This document shows, one piece after another, positions 42,001 to 50,789 of a DNA stretch of 64,000 nucleotides. Origin of the DNA: Actinomycetota bacterium (GTDB taxonomy: Bacteria; Actinomycetota; Actinomycetes; Propionibacteriales; Propionibacteriaceae); assembly GCA_020161795.1 (NCBI GenBank), contig JAIUOR010000039.1, positions 1-64,000 on the forward strand. The letters run 5' to 3'. A program made the position numbers and the translations under genes. Each line of letters opens with the position of its first letter. The first letter of the stretch is position 1. The notes beneath the pieces are model-generated. The model was not told where the DNA came from and searched no databases. It was given only the letters and a program-made list of their open reading frames with translations.

Positions 42001-44795
42001 GGCCGTCGACGGGCGCCGAAATACTAGCCTCCATCCTGGAACGGGACGGCGCCGAACAGTCCGCCTCCACCAGTGCACGCCTGGTTGCATCGCCGCAGGA
42101 ACTGCTGCGACAGCACGCACTGCGCTACCTCGACGGTGTGTACGCGGCCGCCGAGAACCTCGCTGGACCAGAGGCACTCCGGCGCATCGACCAGGAGGCC
42201 GAGAGTGTCCTCCCAGGAGTCACCGCCTGCGGCGGTTGGCCCCTGCTCCGGATGATGCTCGCCACCATCCAGGTCTCCGGTCAAGACCCCATGGAGGAAC
42301 TGCAGAAGGCACGGGACTCCCGGCCCCTCGATGACGCCCAGGACCTCGCCGCCGTGCTCGCATGGCGACTCGACGACACCGACGTGTTCGGCGGGCAGGG
42401 GCCGCTGCCGTGGCTGCGTGCCACGCCTGCGGTCTTGCAGCAGCACGCCAGCTGGGGGCCCTACTTGCAGGCACGGGCAGAACTGGTCACGCACTTCGCC
42501 GGCGAAGTCCACGACCAGGCCACCCTCACTGTCGAGCCGCCGCGGTGGGCGCAAACCATCAGCCACGACCACCACCTGTGGCGGACTGTGGCGGTCTGGC
42601 GGGCAGCGATCGGGATCCCCGACACCGACCTGATCCCCACCGGGGCTCGACTGGCGCCGTCCCGGGAGCGGAACTACCAGGAGGTCCTCGAAGGCAGAGT
42701 AGCTGCTGCTGCAGGCCCGGCAGTGTCACTGCCGAGTGGAGTCGGCCGGCTGCTCGACGAGCGGGAGCCAGAAGTGATTGAGGACCCGTTCTGGCCCGTG
42801 CTTGCCCGTCGGATCGTGGCTGCAGAGGCGCGCGGAACAGACGTTGAGCAGCTCCTGGCCACAGCCCTCGATCAGGGCCGGCTGCCCGAGGAACGGCCCG
42901 CGGCCGCGCTGTGGTTCAGGCTCGCCGGGAAACTGCGGCTCACGTCCGCCGACATCGACCCTGACATCCGACTGCGCCCGGTGTGGACCGACGATCTCCT
43001 CCGACGCCTGCCGCCGCGGGTCGGACAGCGACTCCTGACCAGCCCCGACTGGCCGGAACTGATCGCGGTCGTCACCGACCGCGCCACCGACACTGGGCTA
43101 GCGGCGAGCGAACTCCTCGACCACGCTATCGGCACTCTCAACCTGCAAGACCCCGCTGCCGGCGGAATCCCCGCCGATGCCGCCGCAGCGCTGCTCGCCG
43201 ACCGGATCCACACGCTCACCAGCGAGCCACCTCACGACCCCGAGGACCTGCCGCCAGACCCGCTCGACCTCGAACACGAGCCGCCCGCCGATGTCGACCA
43301 GTCGCACCCTGACGCCGAGCCCGAGACCACCCCCGGCGTCCTGGTCGACGAGCCCGTCGACCAGGCCGAGCCGGAGCCAGAACCAGAGGTCCCGGCCGAG
43401 GAGGCCACTGGGTCAACACCACGGGCACGACTGGTCGAGCTGAACAATGCGGCTGCAGCCTGGTGGGCGGAGCGCTACCGAGGTAGCTCAGCCGCCGCCT
43501 ATATCGCCGGCAGACTCGGCGGTAACGACCTCGCCCACAACCAGCGCGTCACGGTTGGCTACGCACCCGCCGGCTGGACCAACCTCGTCGACCACCTCCG
43601 CGCCGGCGGCGCCACCGACACCGAGCTGGTCGACGCCGGGCTGGCCAAGTGGTCACGGCGGGGCACCCTCATCGACCTCATGCGCGATCGCGTCGTCTTC
43701 GGGATCCGCGACAACACCGGCGACCTCGTCGGGTTCACCGGTCGCGCAGCCCCCGGCGACACCAACGCCCCAAAGTGGCTCAACACACCAGCCACCGACA
43801 TCTTCTGCAAGGGCCAGCTGCTCTATGGGTACGCGGAGAACCGTGACCTCCTCGCCGCGGGCGCGACCCCTGTCCGGGTCGAAGGCGTCCTCGATGCCCT
43901 CGCTATCAACCTCGCCAGCAACAACAATGCCGTCGGACTAGCGCCCCTCGGCACCGCGCTCACTGCTGCACAAGCAGACACCCTCGTCCGCGGCGCCACG
44001 AACAAGCTGATCCTCCACGCCACGGACGATGATTCCGCTGGAATCACAGCTGCTGCCAAGGACTACTGGCTCCTGACCTCCCGCGGGGCCAACGTCCGCC
44101 GTCTGGTCATGACCGATGGGCAGCAGACCTTCCACGACCCAGCCGACGCCTACAGCGCCCGCCGCGACAGCCTGGGCTATGCCCTCAGAGCGACCAACGT
44201 CGCACCCGCACTCGCAGGGCGACTGGCTGCTGATGTGATCGCGAGGAATCGAGATCTTCTCGAGGACCGGCACGCGCACGTCATCGTGGGAGTTGGCCGT
44301 GAGATCGGCTCGATACTCGCTGCATCGCCCATCGAGGAACGAGAGGAACTCGTCACCGGGGCTGCAGCGATGCTTGCTGCTGCATCCCATGGTGACGACG
44401 ACCTCACGCACTATCTGGACTTGATCTCCGACGCGACGCGAAGCGCCGCCCAGTCTTGGACGCTTCCCGGTACGACCAGGTTTCAGGCTGCCATCTCGAC
44501 CTCTTCGCCCAGTGACGCCGTGGCCGCTATTCAGCGGGCCCAAGAGCGCCTACGTCACACATCGGTCTCTGTGGCCAGAGCCCGGGAGGAGGATCATCGA
44601 GAGGCTCCGGCTCGGGGTGCGCAGGCTACTACCGACGGGGCCCCGGGGTCGCGCTCCGACGCCCTTAAGACGCTCAGTGCCCTTCGCGGCAGACAACAGG
44701 AGCCGCGCCGGCAGACCTCCGATCATGATCGGGCGCAGGAGGACCGGAATAGGGTGGCGGCCCGGGAACCAGATCGGGGAGGGCTGGAGAGATGA
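39099..44795 (+). CDS. traA: Conjugative relaxase TraA: MobF relaxase-helicase fused to a DnaG-like primase
   Basis: An ~1898-residue protein from the GTG at 39099 (TASLHKLTAGDGYTYLTRQVA, the common start of the family); a TTG at 39066 is less likely. Residues 1-~390 are a TrwC/MobF relaxase with the metal-binding HxH in NLHTHV (~260-275). A RecD/TraI-type helicase follows, with Walker A GSGKTT near 605, VVVDEAGM, and HAAQGSTVD near 911. From ~1440 to ~1720 comes a primase-like part: DnaG-type core (DRVVFGIRDNTGDLVGFTGRA) and Toprim motifs VEGVLDAL and DDDSAG. It would nick at oriT, unwind, and prime the transferred strand. It overlaps the next gene by 4 bp. Confidence 0.93.
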   Translation: MTASLHKLTAGDGYTYLTRQVAVTDSTERGRSTLADYYSEKGERPGHWVGRGVAGLGSIAVGDRVTEAQMRALFGEGRHPNADVLQKLAIASGARAQDALKVSLLGRAYPVMKGEPTAFLVETQRRYQAYNAARGRRLNAPVPDEVRSQIRTEVGRSTFEAAHGRQPADEQELTSHVTRQSRRPPQAVAGFDVTFTPVKSISSLWAVAPRQVAEEIEAAHEVAVQHAIGWLEQEVAHTRRGAKGVRQTEVEGIVATAFQHRDSRAGDPNLHTHVAIANKVQDRSDGAWLSLDGAALYRAMVSVSEHYNSHIEAELVRRLGVEFVGFQPQIDRRPIRELVGVPTDLLDAWSSRRAQIEAETGRLARQFVDDHGRAPTAREMIKLAQEANLATREDKHEPRSLAEQRAAWRDQAVAVLGSPEAVDAIARNACHRVVDQPDAGVRGIDEATLDQVAVAVVDAVSRARARWQPTHVMAEAYRQLRPLDLPVDAIDPSVAKVTERVLTGAVPLSRDDPIEVPTELRRSDGTSVYEPKHTRLYTTTAVLDAEQRIVEAALRRDGRTVDGNALALAMLEAEANGLALNAGQADLVRELGTSGQRVQLAIAPAGSGKTTAMQVLARAWADSGGTVIGLAPSAVAADELRAAVPGGTVDTLAQLTYALAPPTGEPPIPVPAWAERINQGTLVVVDEAGMAGTTDLAAVVDFVLASGGSVRLIGDTRQLAAIGAGGVLRDVQEAAGAATLAELMRFSDPAEAAATLAVRDGDPTSVGFYLDHGRIHDAGDPEEEIVAAWASDVAEGKTAVMIASTRETTGKLNELARQRRIQLGLVDAASAAATLRSGLPATVGDQVLTRHNDRRNRLSKTDFVKNGDRWTVVEVGLHGALRVQHQRSNRITWLSADYVARHVDHAYAVTVHAAQGSTVDVSHVLLDGTEDRQTAYVALSRGRDANHVYLRSAGDGDPHNVIKPEVVRPSTGAEILASILERDGAEQSASTSARLVASPQELLRQHALRYLDGVYAAAENLAGPEALRRIDQEAESVLPGVTACGGWPLLRMMLATIQVSGQDPMEELQKARDSRPLDDAQDLAAVLAWRLDDTDVFGGQGPLPWLRATPAVLQQHASWGPYLQARAELVTHFAGEVHDQATLTVEPPRWAQTISHDHHLWRTVAVWRAAIGIPDTDLIPTGARLAPSRERNYQEVLEGRVAAAAGPAVSLPSGVGRLLDEREPEVIEDPFWPVLARRIVAAEARGTDVEQLLATALDQGRLPEERPAAALWFRLAGKLRLTSADIDPDIRLRPVWTDDLLRRLPPRVGQRLLTSPDWPELIAVVTDRATDTGLAASELLDHAIGTLNLQDPAAGGIPADAAAALLADRIHTLTSEPPHDPEDLPPDPLDLEHEPPADVDQSHPDAEPETTPGVLVDEPVDQAEPEPEPEVPAEEATGSTPRARLVELNNAAAAWWAERYRGSSAAAYIAGRLGGNDLAHNQRVTVGYAPAGWTNLVDHLRAGGATDTELVDAGLAKWSRRGTLIDLMRDRVVFGIRDNTGDLVGFTGRAAPGDTNAPKWLNTPATDIFCKGQLLYGYAENRDLLAAGATPVRVEGVLDALAINLASNNNAVGLAPLGTALTAAQADTLVRGATNKLILHATDDDSAGITAAAKDYWLLTSRGANVRRLVMTDGQQTFHDPADAYSARRDSLGYALRATNVAPALAGRLAADVIARNRDLLEDRHAHVIVGVGREIGSILAASPIEEREELVTGAAAMLAAASHGDDDLTHYLDLISDATRSAAQSWTLPGTTRFQAAISTSSPSDAVAAIQRAQERLRHTSVSVARAREEDHREAPARGAQATTDGAPGSRSDALKTLSALRGRQQEPRRQTSDHDRAQEDRNRVAAREPDRGGLER
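44029..44047. repeat. 19-bp palindrome, degenerate copy
   Basis: ATGATTCCGCTGGAATCAC inside traA. Its reverse complement is identical to the copy at 53711-53729. See the copies at 60269 and 62395. Confidence 0.55.
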
Positions 44796-45475
44796 CCGGA
44801 GGAGGTCGGGCGGAGGAGCGCGCGAGTCGCCTAGCCGAGGCCGCGGGAGTCAGGCCCCCACCGGTAGTGACCGTCCCGGTGCTCGCCAGCGGCCGCCGCC
44901 ACCACGGCCACCACCTAGATGGCGCGCTCGCCATCACGGAGACCCGTGATGGCGAGCCCACCATCTACGTCGCTCAGGTGGCTGCGGAGTCACTGCCGGA
45001 CGCTGCGCTGGACTACCTGCTCGCCCATGAACTCGGACACGTAGTTGCCTGGCGTCGCCCTACGCACCGATCCAGTTTGCGGATCAAGGAGCTGCTGATG
45101 TTTGGGCCCGCGGCGGTGGCTGCTCTGCTCGCAGGTGTCGAGGCGATCGCGGCGGCGAGCGTCGCCGCGGGGTCTCGCACAGTCCTGGTCCTTCTCGCAG
45201 CATGGCCGGTCCTGCTGGTGGTCGGTCAAATGGGACGCATGGCGGTTCAGCGGCGCGAGGAGTTGGCAGCCGATCGGTGGGCGGGCCAACTTCTCGGTTC
45301 AGCCGTCGGCTTGGAAGCGTGTGCCCGGTGGACCGCTCACTCCGCGGCTCCCCGGCGGAGGCAGCATCTTGGTGACTGGCTCCTCACCGGCACACACCCG
45401 AGGTACTCGACCCGGTTGGCCGCTATGCGGAAGTCCGTTTCGGAGGGCGGCCGGTATCGGGCTCGCCGCAAGTGA
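44792..45475 (+). CDS. M48-like membrane metalloprotease
   Basis: A 227-residue protein whose ATG overlaps the traA stop in ATGA. It has a zinc-binding HELGH (79-83) and a third-ligand motif EELAAD (156-161), with two hydrophobic segments between them (~104-122, ~128-146). This is the layout of M48/HtpX-Ste24-type peptidases, though shorter than most. Coupling to the relaxase suggests a role in transfer, perhaps processing of membrane or envelope proteins. Confidence 0.8.
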   Translation: MTGGGRAEERASRLAEAAGVRPPPVVTVPVLASGRRHHGHHLDGALAITETRDGEPTIYVAQVAAESLPDAALDYLLAHELGHVVAWRRPTHRSSLRIKELLMFGPAAVAALLAGVEAIAAASVAAGSRTVLVLLAAWPVLLVVGQMGRMAVQRREELAADRWAGQLLGSAVGLEACARWTAHSAAPRRRQHLGDWLLTGTHPRYSTRLAAMRKSVSEGGRYRARRK

Positions 45476-45504
45476 CTTCCCGAGGAATCAGTTCCCAGGG
45501 CAAC

Positions 45505-46119
45505 CTAGAGATCCTGCATCGACGAGAATCTGTCTCGGTGCGTCTTGAATCGAGCGAGCGACCGGTCCAGCTGGTCATGCCAACTGGCCGCGTCCCAAGC
45601 TGAGGCTGCGCGACCGAAGGCTTTGCGTGCGGCGATCCGCAGCGCGCTCAGTTCGTTGCGCATGGCGGGTACCTCGGACCAGGACGGCTGATTACCACCG
45701 GGGTTGAGAAGTCCCGTGAGCATGTAGGTGTCGGTGAGCCAGGTGACCCATTCCTCCAGGCTTTCCGGCTGATCATCTGGCCAGTAGCCCCTCCCAACAG
45801 CTTCCTCGATCTCGCCGAGCCGGCCCTCCATGTTTGCGAGCGACTCCACGGCGAGCCGGAGGCCCTCGGCCCCGTCTTGCTCGAGGGCCGTGATGCGGGA
45901 CTCCATCGTGTTGAGTGCGTCCCCGACGGCCAGGAGCGTCTGCTCCAGGTCCAGCGCAACGGCATCCGGGGCGGGCGGAGACGGATTCATCTGTTCTGCT
46001 ACTGCCCTGTCCCAGAGCACGCGATCGGGATCCGCGGCTTCGAGTTCACACGCGTAGCACGCCCCTCGACGAAGGCCGTGATCGCATTCCTCGCTCAACA
46101 TCTCTTCGGACGTGGTCAC
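45505..46119 (-). CDS. Hypothetical protein with N-terminal Cys/His motif
   Basis: A 204-residue protein with CDHGLRRGACYAC near the N-terminus, a possible zinc knuckle, and helical charged regions (LGEIEEAVGRG). It is the last gene of the leftward transfer operon and overlaps the coupling-protein stop in ATGA. Function unknown; its position suggests an accessory transfer protein. Confidence 0.6.
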   Translation of the reverse strand: MTTSEEMLSEECDHGLRRGACYACELEAADPDRVLWDRAVAEQMNPSPPAPDAVALDLEQTLLAVGDALNTMESRITALEQDGAEGLRLAVESLANMEGRLGEIEEAVGRGYWPDDQPESLEEWVTWLTDTYMLTGLLNPGGNQPSWSEVPAMRNELSALRIAARKAFGRAASAWDAASWHDQLDRSLARFKTHRDRFSSMQDL

Positions 46120-47726
46120 GCTGCCACCTCCGGGCGACGCCGAGAGGTCTTCGGCGACCGTTTCGGTCGGGCAAACTGCTCGTCGAACCGGCGCGCCACC
46201 TCAGGATCAACGAGCTTCCGCAGAGCCGGATCCTCAAACCATCCGGGGATCCTCAGACGGATCGGCTTGTACTCCTTCACGATCGCGATGCACTGGTCCT
46301 GAGGGAGTTGACGCAACCATGCTGCGGGAGCGAGCTCGATCTCGCTGGCGGAACGAGAGCGCGAGGTCCGACCGTCCTTGTCTCGAGTTGTCGACTCACG
46401 TTGGACGGTAGTCAGCCCGATCTTCGTGGAGAGGGTTTGCAGCGTCTGGATATCTCCGATGCCGGGTAGGTACACGTGACAGGTGTGTTGGTTGAACACG
46501 GTGCGCCCTCGGTCCGCTCCATAGATTGAGGCGATCTGTCCTTCGTCCTGCCAGGCGCTCACCAGCACTACGCCCTCGCCAGCCGACTTGCTGGCAACCT
46601 GGTCGAGACGGCGAAGAGGCGCGATGTTAGCCGCCTCATCGAGCACGAGTAGTAGCGGCGGGTCCAACGGCAAGCCGAGATTCTTGTGCGCGGCGACCTC
46701 GACAGCTTGGATCACTGCGTTGGTCAAGGTCTCGAACACCGGGGTGAAGAGGTCCTGCTCTGATGCGGGCGCGACCATGTAGAGCGTGCCGCCGCTACTC
46801 AGGAACTCGCCGATCGAGAAGACCTCGTGTCGGCCGGAGCCAGCATCGTTGACGGCGTTCGCGATGCTCGGGTGTGACCAGGACTCCATGACCATCCAGG
46901 CGGTGCCGGCAATGGAGGTCTTCGTGCGTTCGTGGGAGTTGCAGTGCGCTCCCCACGCATTGATGGCTGTCTGGTCACCAAGCTCAGTGAGCATGCGGCG
47001 GAGTTTGTCTTCAGCACCGGTCTGAACCCACGCGCCTACATCGGCCATCGATTTCTCTAGCCGGGCGGCGGCGAACAGCATTGGGGCCAGCATCTGCCGA
47101 CCCTGCGTATCCCAGTACTGCTGGCCTTCAAGACCAGCCTTCTCCACCTTGGATGACTCGCACAGCCAACGAGCGGCTCGCATCGCGTCTCCGTAGGAAT
47201 GGATGCCGCTCAGCGGCGACCATCGGCACGTGTCGAAGCCCGAGGCCCCTGTGGGGTCGAACACCCAGACCGGCCCCTTCGCCATTCGGGCCTTGTGGGT
47301 GAGGTAGAGGATGTCAGCCTTGACGCTCGCAACCACGGCTGGACCTTGGTGCAGCAGCACGTCAGGCACCATCACCCTGGGCGTCTTCCCCGAGCCGGTG
47401 GGTGCAAGCACCAGTTTGGATCGCAGTGGCGGAGTCCCGACCTGCGCACCATTCAATTGGCCGAGCCTCAACCGACGCGGGTCGGGGGTCTTCAGGAGCA
47501 GCTCCCTCACGTCCCGCACGTCGGCCCACCGTCGTGAAGACGCTCGCTCTCGGTCCAGTTCGTCCTCAGGGCTTGGACCCCGGCCACCGAGGATCCCGTG
47601 CAAGAGCGCGATAACCACGAAGAGGACGACCGCAGCGACGATCAGCCAGGTGGGGATTACGAATTCCTGGCCTGCGAACGGAACCCTGATCTCAAGAATC
47701 ATGCGAAAGACTGGTGCGGAGAACAT
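46116..47726 (-). CDS. Type IV coupling protein, VirD4/TraG family
   Basis: A 536-residue ATPase with one N-terminal membrane helix (WLIVAAVVLFVVIALLHGIL), Walker A APTGSGKT, Walker B LLLVLDEAANI and the conserved QD motif (VSAWQDEGQI). It should link the TraA-DNA complex to the secretion channel. Its start lies 35 bp inside the end of the VirB4-like gene. All expected motifs are present. Confidence 0.93.
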   Translation of the reverse strand: MFSAPVFRMILEIRVPFAGQEFVIPTWLIVAAVVLFVVIALLHGILGGRGPSPEDELDRERASSRRWADVRDVRELLLKTPDPRRLRLGQLNGAQVGTPPLRSKLVLAPTGSGKTPRVMVPDVLLHQGPAVVASVKADILYLTHKARMAKGPVWVFDPTGASGFDTCRWSPLSGIHSYGDAMRAARWLCESSKVEKAGLEGQQYWDTQGRQMLAPMLFAAARLEKSMADVGAWVQTGAEDKLRRMLTELGDQTAINAWGAHCNSHERTKTSIAGTAWMVMESWSHPSIANAVNDAGSGRHEVFSIGEFLSSGGTLYMVAPASEQDLFTPVFETLTNAVIQAVEVAAHKNLGLPLDPPLLLVLDEAANIAPLRRLDQVASKSAGEGVVLVSAWQDEGQIASIYGADRGRTVFNQHTCHVYLPGIGDIQTLQTLSTKIGLTTVQRESTTRDKDGRTSRSRSASEIELAPAAWLRQLPQDQCIAIVKEYKPIRLRIPGWFEDPALRKLVDPEVARRFDEQFARPKRSPKTSRRRPEVAA

Positions 47727-49284
47727 TTAGTTCTGGCCCCTCTCGTCCGCTAGCTGGCAGGCACGGGGGGCCTGGCGCGTGGAGCGGCTCCGCGCGGGCC
47801 CCCATGCCGGCCTCGGTGTTGTTGAGGATTGTCTCGAACTCAGTCCGTTGATGGCGTAACAAGATCCGGGGCAGCTTGCTGCCCCGGATGAAGATGCAAA
47901 CTCCTCGGTCAAGAGTCATCATGCTTTCTCGCAACCAGACCGGGAGGTTGTACAGGCGGATCGCCTGCTCGGCGTCGTCAGCTTTGTCCTGGCGGAAGAT
48001 GTGGACCAACTCGCACTCGCGGATAAGGGACCATAGATCCGATTCCGGATCGATGTCGGAGAGGTGATGCAGAACGGTGACGACGGCTGCACCAACGCCC
48101 CGGCCTCGCTTGGCAATGGCACGAAAGATCGCGGGTACGCCAACAAGATTCTCTGCGTTGTATGCCTCTTCCAGCACGAGGATCTTGTCACCGGGCATCC
48201 GAGCCCACCGGGCCATGATGAAACTCGACATGATCGCCATCACGAGGCCGAGTGCCGGCGACCCCTCGGAGAGAGCGGACGTGTCGATCACCAGCAGCCG
48301 ATTGTCCAGATTGATCGGTCCACCGTCAGCGTTCCGTGTCTCCCCGTCGATCAACCCTGACAGGTCACCGGTAATGAACCGGTCCAGGTTCATGGCCAAA
48401 CCCAGACCCCAGCGCACCAGCGTGCGCTCGTCCACCAGCCCCAATTCGGATACGATCTTGCGCCCAGCGTCGTCCACCGGACCAGGGATGTCAGCTGGAT
48501 CCGGACGGTAGAGTGCCTCCACAACATCGGGCAGAATCGCGACGCGGCCTTCCTTCGCAGCTCGTCGGAGAGCCGTCCTGTGAGCGCAGCGAAGCGCGTA
48601 GTGCGGTGCGTAGTCAGCGCTGTCGATCAGGGGCCCACCGGTAGCCTCCTGGGCCACCATCAGCAGTAGTTCATCCTGCCCAACGAGCGTGTTCTCCGAG
48701 CCGGTGACCGTGATCGCAGGATCCAGGATGTTGATGCAGGCCCCTCGCCCTGGTCGGCGGTCGAACCGAAGCCACTCACCCTCTAGGGCGGCGGCGACGG
48801 TGGCGTACTCGCCCACTCCGTCCTCTTCCGCCTGACCGGCGCCCGCACGCTGGACCTTGCGGTCAAAGACGGCGCACCGCGTTCCAAGTGCCCATGGGCG
48901 TATCACGTACTGGTTCTTGACTGTCGTGCTCTTGGCCATGTCGACGCCGCCGAAGACACACACATTCGGTGAACCGATCAGCCGTCGCTCGTGCCGGTAC
49001 ATCCGGTGGGGATCTCCCGTCACGGGAAGGCCCGTGATGTCATCCAAGCCAGCAAGTGCGCCCAACAGGGGCGGCTCCGTTGACACCAGCGCCGCGTCGA
49101 GGCACTCCGCTTGCCTCGAGCTGGTGAATATCGGGGTGTCGCGAATGGCATCCCAACCCACGCGGCGCAGCCACCGCCGCACACGCCTCCGCGACCTCAT
49201 CACTTGGCGGTGGGTAAGCACTGCCTCGTCGGCCGTGATTCCCTCTTCCACCTCCGACCCCGCTGACCGAGCGCGCTGACTCAT
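47692..49284 (-). CDS. VirB4-like conjugation ATPase with altered Walker A
   Basis: A 530-residue protein from ATG 49284 (MSQRARSAGSEVEEG), overlapping the SCO6880 stop in ATGA. It carries the VirB4/TraC C-terminal ATPase layout: the P-loop reads GGVDMAKST, with Ala in place of the Gly before Lys, and Walker B is ILVLEEAYN. It should energise assembly of the transfer channel. The Ala substitution may weaken nucleotide binding. The open frame extends to 49728 but that part is a shadow of the upstream gene. Confidence 0.85.
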   Translation of the reverse strand: MSQRARSAGSEVEEGITADEAVLTHRQVMRSRRRVRRWLRRVGWDAIRDTPIFTSSRQAECLDAALVSTEPPLLGALAGLDDITGLPVTGDPHRMYRHERRLIGSPNVCVFGGVDMAKSTTVKNQYVIRPWALGTRCAVFDRKVQRAGAGQAEEDGVGEYATVAAALEGEWLRFDRRPGRGACINILDPAITVTGSENTLVGQDELLLMVAQEATGGPLIDSADYAPHYALRCAHRTALRRAAKEGRVAILPDVVEALYRPDPADIPGPVDDAGRKIVSELGLVDERTLVRWGLGLAMNLDRFITGDLSGLIDGETRNADGGPINLDNRLLVIDTSALSEGSPALGLVMAIMSSFIMARWARMPGDKILVLEEAYNAENLVGVPAIFRAIAKRGRGVGAAVVTVLHHLSDIDPESDLWSLIRECELVHIFRQDKADDAEQAIRLYNLPVWLRESMMTLDRGVCIFIRGSKLPRILLRHQRTEFETILNNTEAGMGARAEPLHAPGPPCLPASGREGPELNVLRTSLSHDS

Positions 49285-50789
49285 ATTCCCGCGATCCCCC
49301 TTCCGAGAGGCAGGCACGTCATCATCGCTTGGGCGTGACGACCATCCCGCCAGCGCCACTTCGAGAAACCGGTCCCTGCAGCGAGTGTCTGGACCGAGTT
49401 TCGGACGCGGTGCAGATGCTCGGCCGAGGGCGCTGAGACCAGCATCCGAACCATGGGTTGCACGCCGGCGTGCTGGCCCCGGCCAACGTCGGTGAGGACG
49501 AGCTGCGCCGCGTCCTCCCGACCTTCGGGCACACCGGTGGACACCACCCCTCGCTTGTGCTGGCCGATCACACTGGCCCGGGCGCTGGTCAACGCACCAC
49601 GCGCCCGGGCCACGGCGACGTGTTGAGGCAAGAGACGGAACTGACTGATTACGGTGCGACGCAGCCCTGGGGGGGCCTCGAGGATCAACTGAGACAGTAG
49701 GCGGCCAGCTACCAGATCCAGCGGCCACCCATCCGTCGGGACATCCCCAATCGCATGATGCCAGGTCATCTGTGCCTGCTCGTCATAGCTGATCAGAGAG
49801 CGCCCGTCCCTAGCTTGGGCAAAAGCCGGGAATCCGTCGAGAGTCTGCCCGATGCCCGTTAGATCGTCTGCGGACCGGGAAGGCAGATAGAGATGGCGGA
49901 TGAGAGCGCCGAGGCTCCGGGGCGGAACGCCGCCGGGGAGTGCCTGATACCCCGCTTCCTCAAACATTAACCCGACTTCACCAGTCACCAAGAAGGCTGT
50001 CTCGGCCAAGCCTTCATCGGAAATCTGACCGAGATCAGCCCTGCAGCGGGCCGCGAGATCATCAATGGGCATCCGCACGACTAGATAGCTGGAGAAGCCC
50101 TCTGAGCGATCCGAGACGAGATCCCCCAGTGACGACATCGATTCATCGACGGCTGGAGGGAGGTCCTCTCGGAGTTCGGCGCTCATATGTCGCCTGTACT
50201 CATCGCCGGTGGCTGGGATGGCGTGAGTGAGCATGTCGAGCTGGTTAACGGGCAGATTATCGTCGTTCGCAATGGCTCGGAGGAGTTGCCCAAAGCGGCT
50301 TTGCCGCTGGTTGCTCTCCCAGATCTCGTGCAACCCATCTCCCCCACCCTCGATTCTGAGCACCGTCGTGAAGACGCGCTCGTCGACCTGGTCGATCACC
50401 GCCAGCTCGGGGCTGTCCTCCGTTGCTGATGGCGCAAGGACCGCGACCCGGCCTAGGACGAAAGGCGTCCCTTCCAACTCCGGGTCGTAGGCGTCCCAGC
50501 CGAACCTCCACGCCAGTGTCGCTCGCAGTCTCTCTGCCCATGACCCTGCCCAGCCGCCACCCTTGCGATCGCGGCGCCGGAGCACGTGAGCGGCGAGCCC
50601 GATCGCGGCCGCCCAGACCACGAGGACTAGGAGCGACTGGCTGACAGTCACCGTCGCCACGACCGCGACAAGGAGGGCGAGGCCGCCCAGAAGCTGCCAC
50701 ACACGTCGAGGCGTGATCCACCGGGTCGCGCTGTTGTCGCCGCCGATGAAATAGGTCCGCGGCTCCTCGCCGAGGAGCTGGTCGCTCAT
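49281..50789 (-). CDS. SCO6880-family conjugation protein
   Basis: A 502-residue protein with two N-terminal membrane helices (VWQLLGGLALLVAVVATV, LLVLVVWAAAIGLAAHVL) and a large cytoplasmic part (FLVTGEVGLMFEEAGYQAL, HAIGDVPTDGWPLDLVAGRLL) characteristic of the SCO6880 family of actinobacterial transfer systems, thought to correspond to VirB3 plus the N-terminal part of VirB4. It is encoded directly before the separate ATPase domain protein, which supports that split. Confidence 0.85.
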   Translation of the reverse strand: MSDQLLGEEPRTYFIGGDNSATRWITPRRVWQLLGGLALLVAVVATVTVSQSLLVLVVWAAAIGLAAHVLRRRDRKGGGWAGSWAERLRATLAWRFGWDAYDPELEGTPFVLGRVAVLAPSATEDSPELAVIDQVDERVFTTVLRIEGGGDGLHEIWESNQRQSRFGQLLRAIANDDNLPVNQLDMLTHAIPATGDEYRRHMSAELREDLPPAVDESMSSLGDLVSDRSEGFSSYLVVRMPIDDLAARCRADLGQISDEGLAETAFLVTGEVGLMFEEAGYQALPGGVPPRSLGALIRHLYLPSRSADDLTGIGQTLDGFPAFAQARDGRSLISYDEQAQMTWHHAIGDVPTDGWPLDLVAGRLLSQLILEAPPGLRRTVISQFRLLPQHVAVARARGALTSARASVIGQHKRGVVSTGVPEGREDAAQLVLTDVGRGQHAGVQPMVRMLVSAPSAEHLHRVRNSVQTLAAGTGFSKWRWRDGRHAQAMMTCLPLGRGIAGI

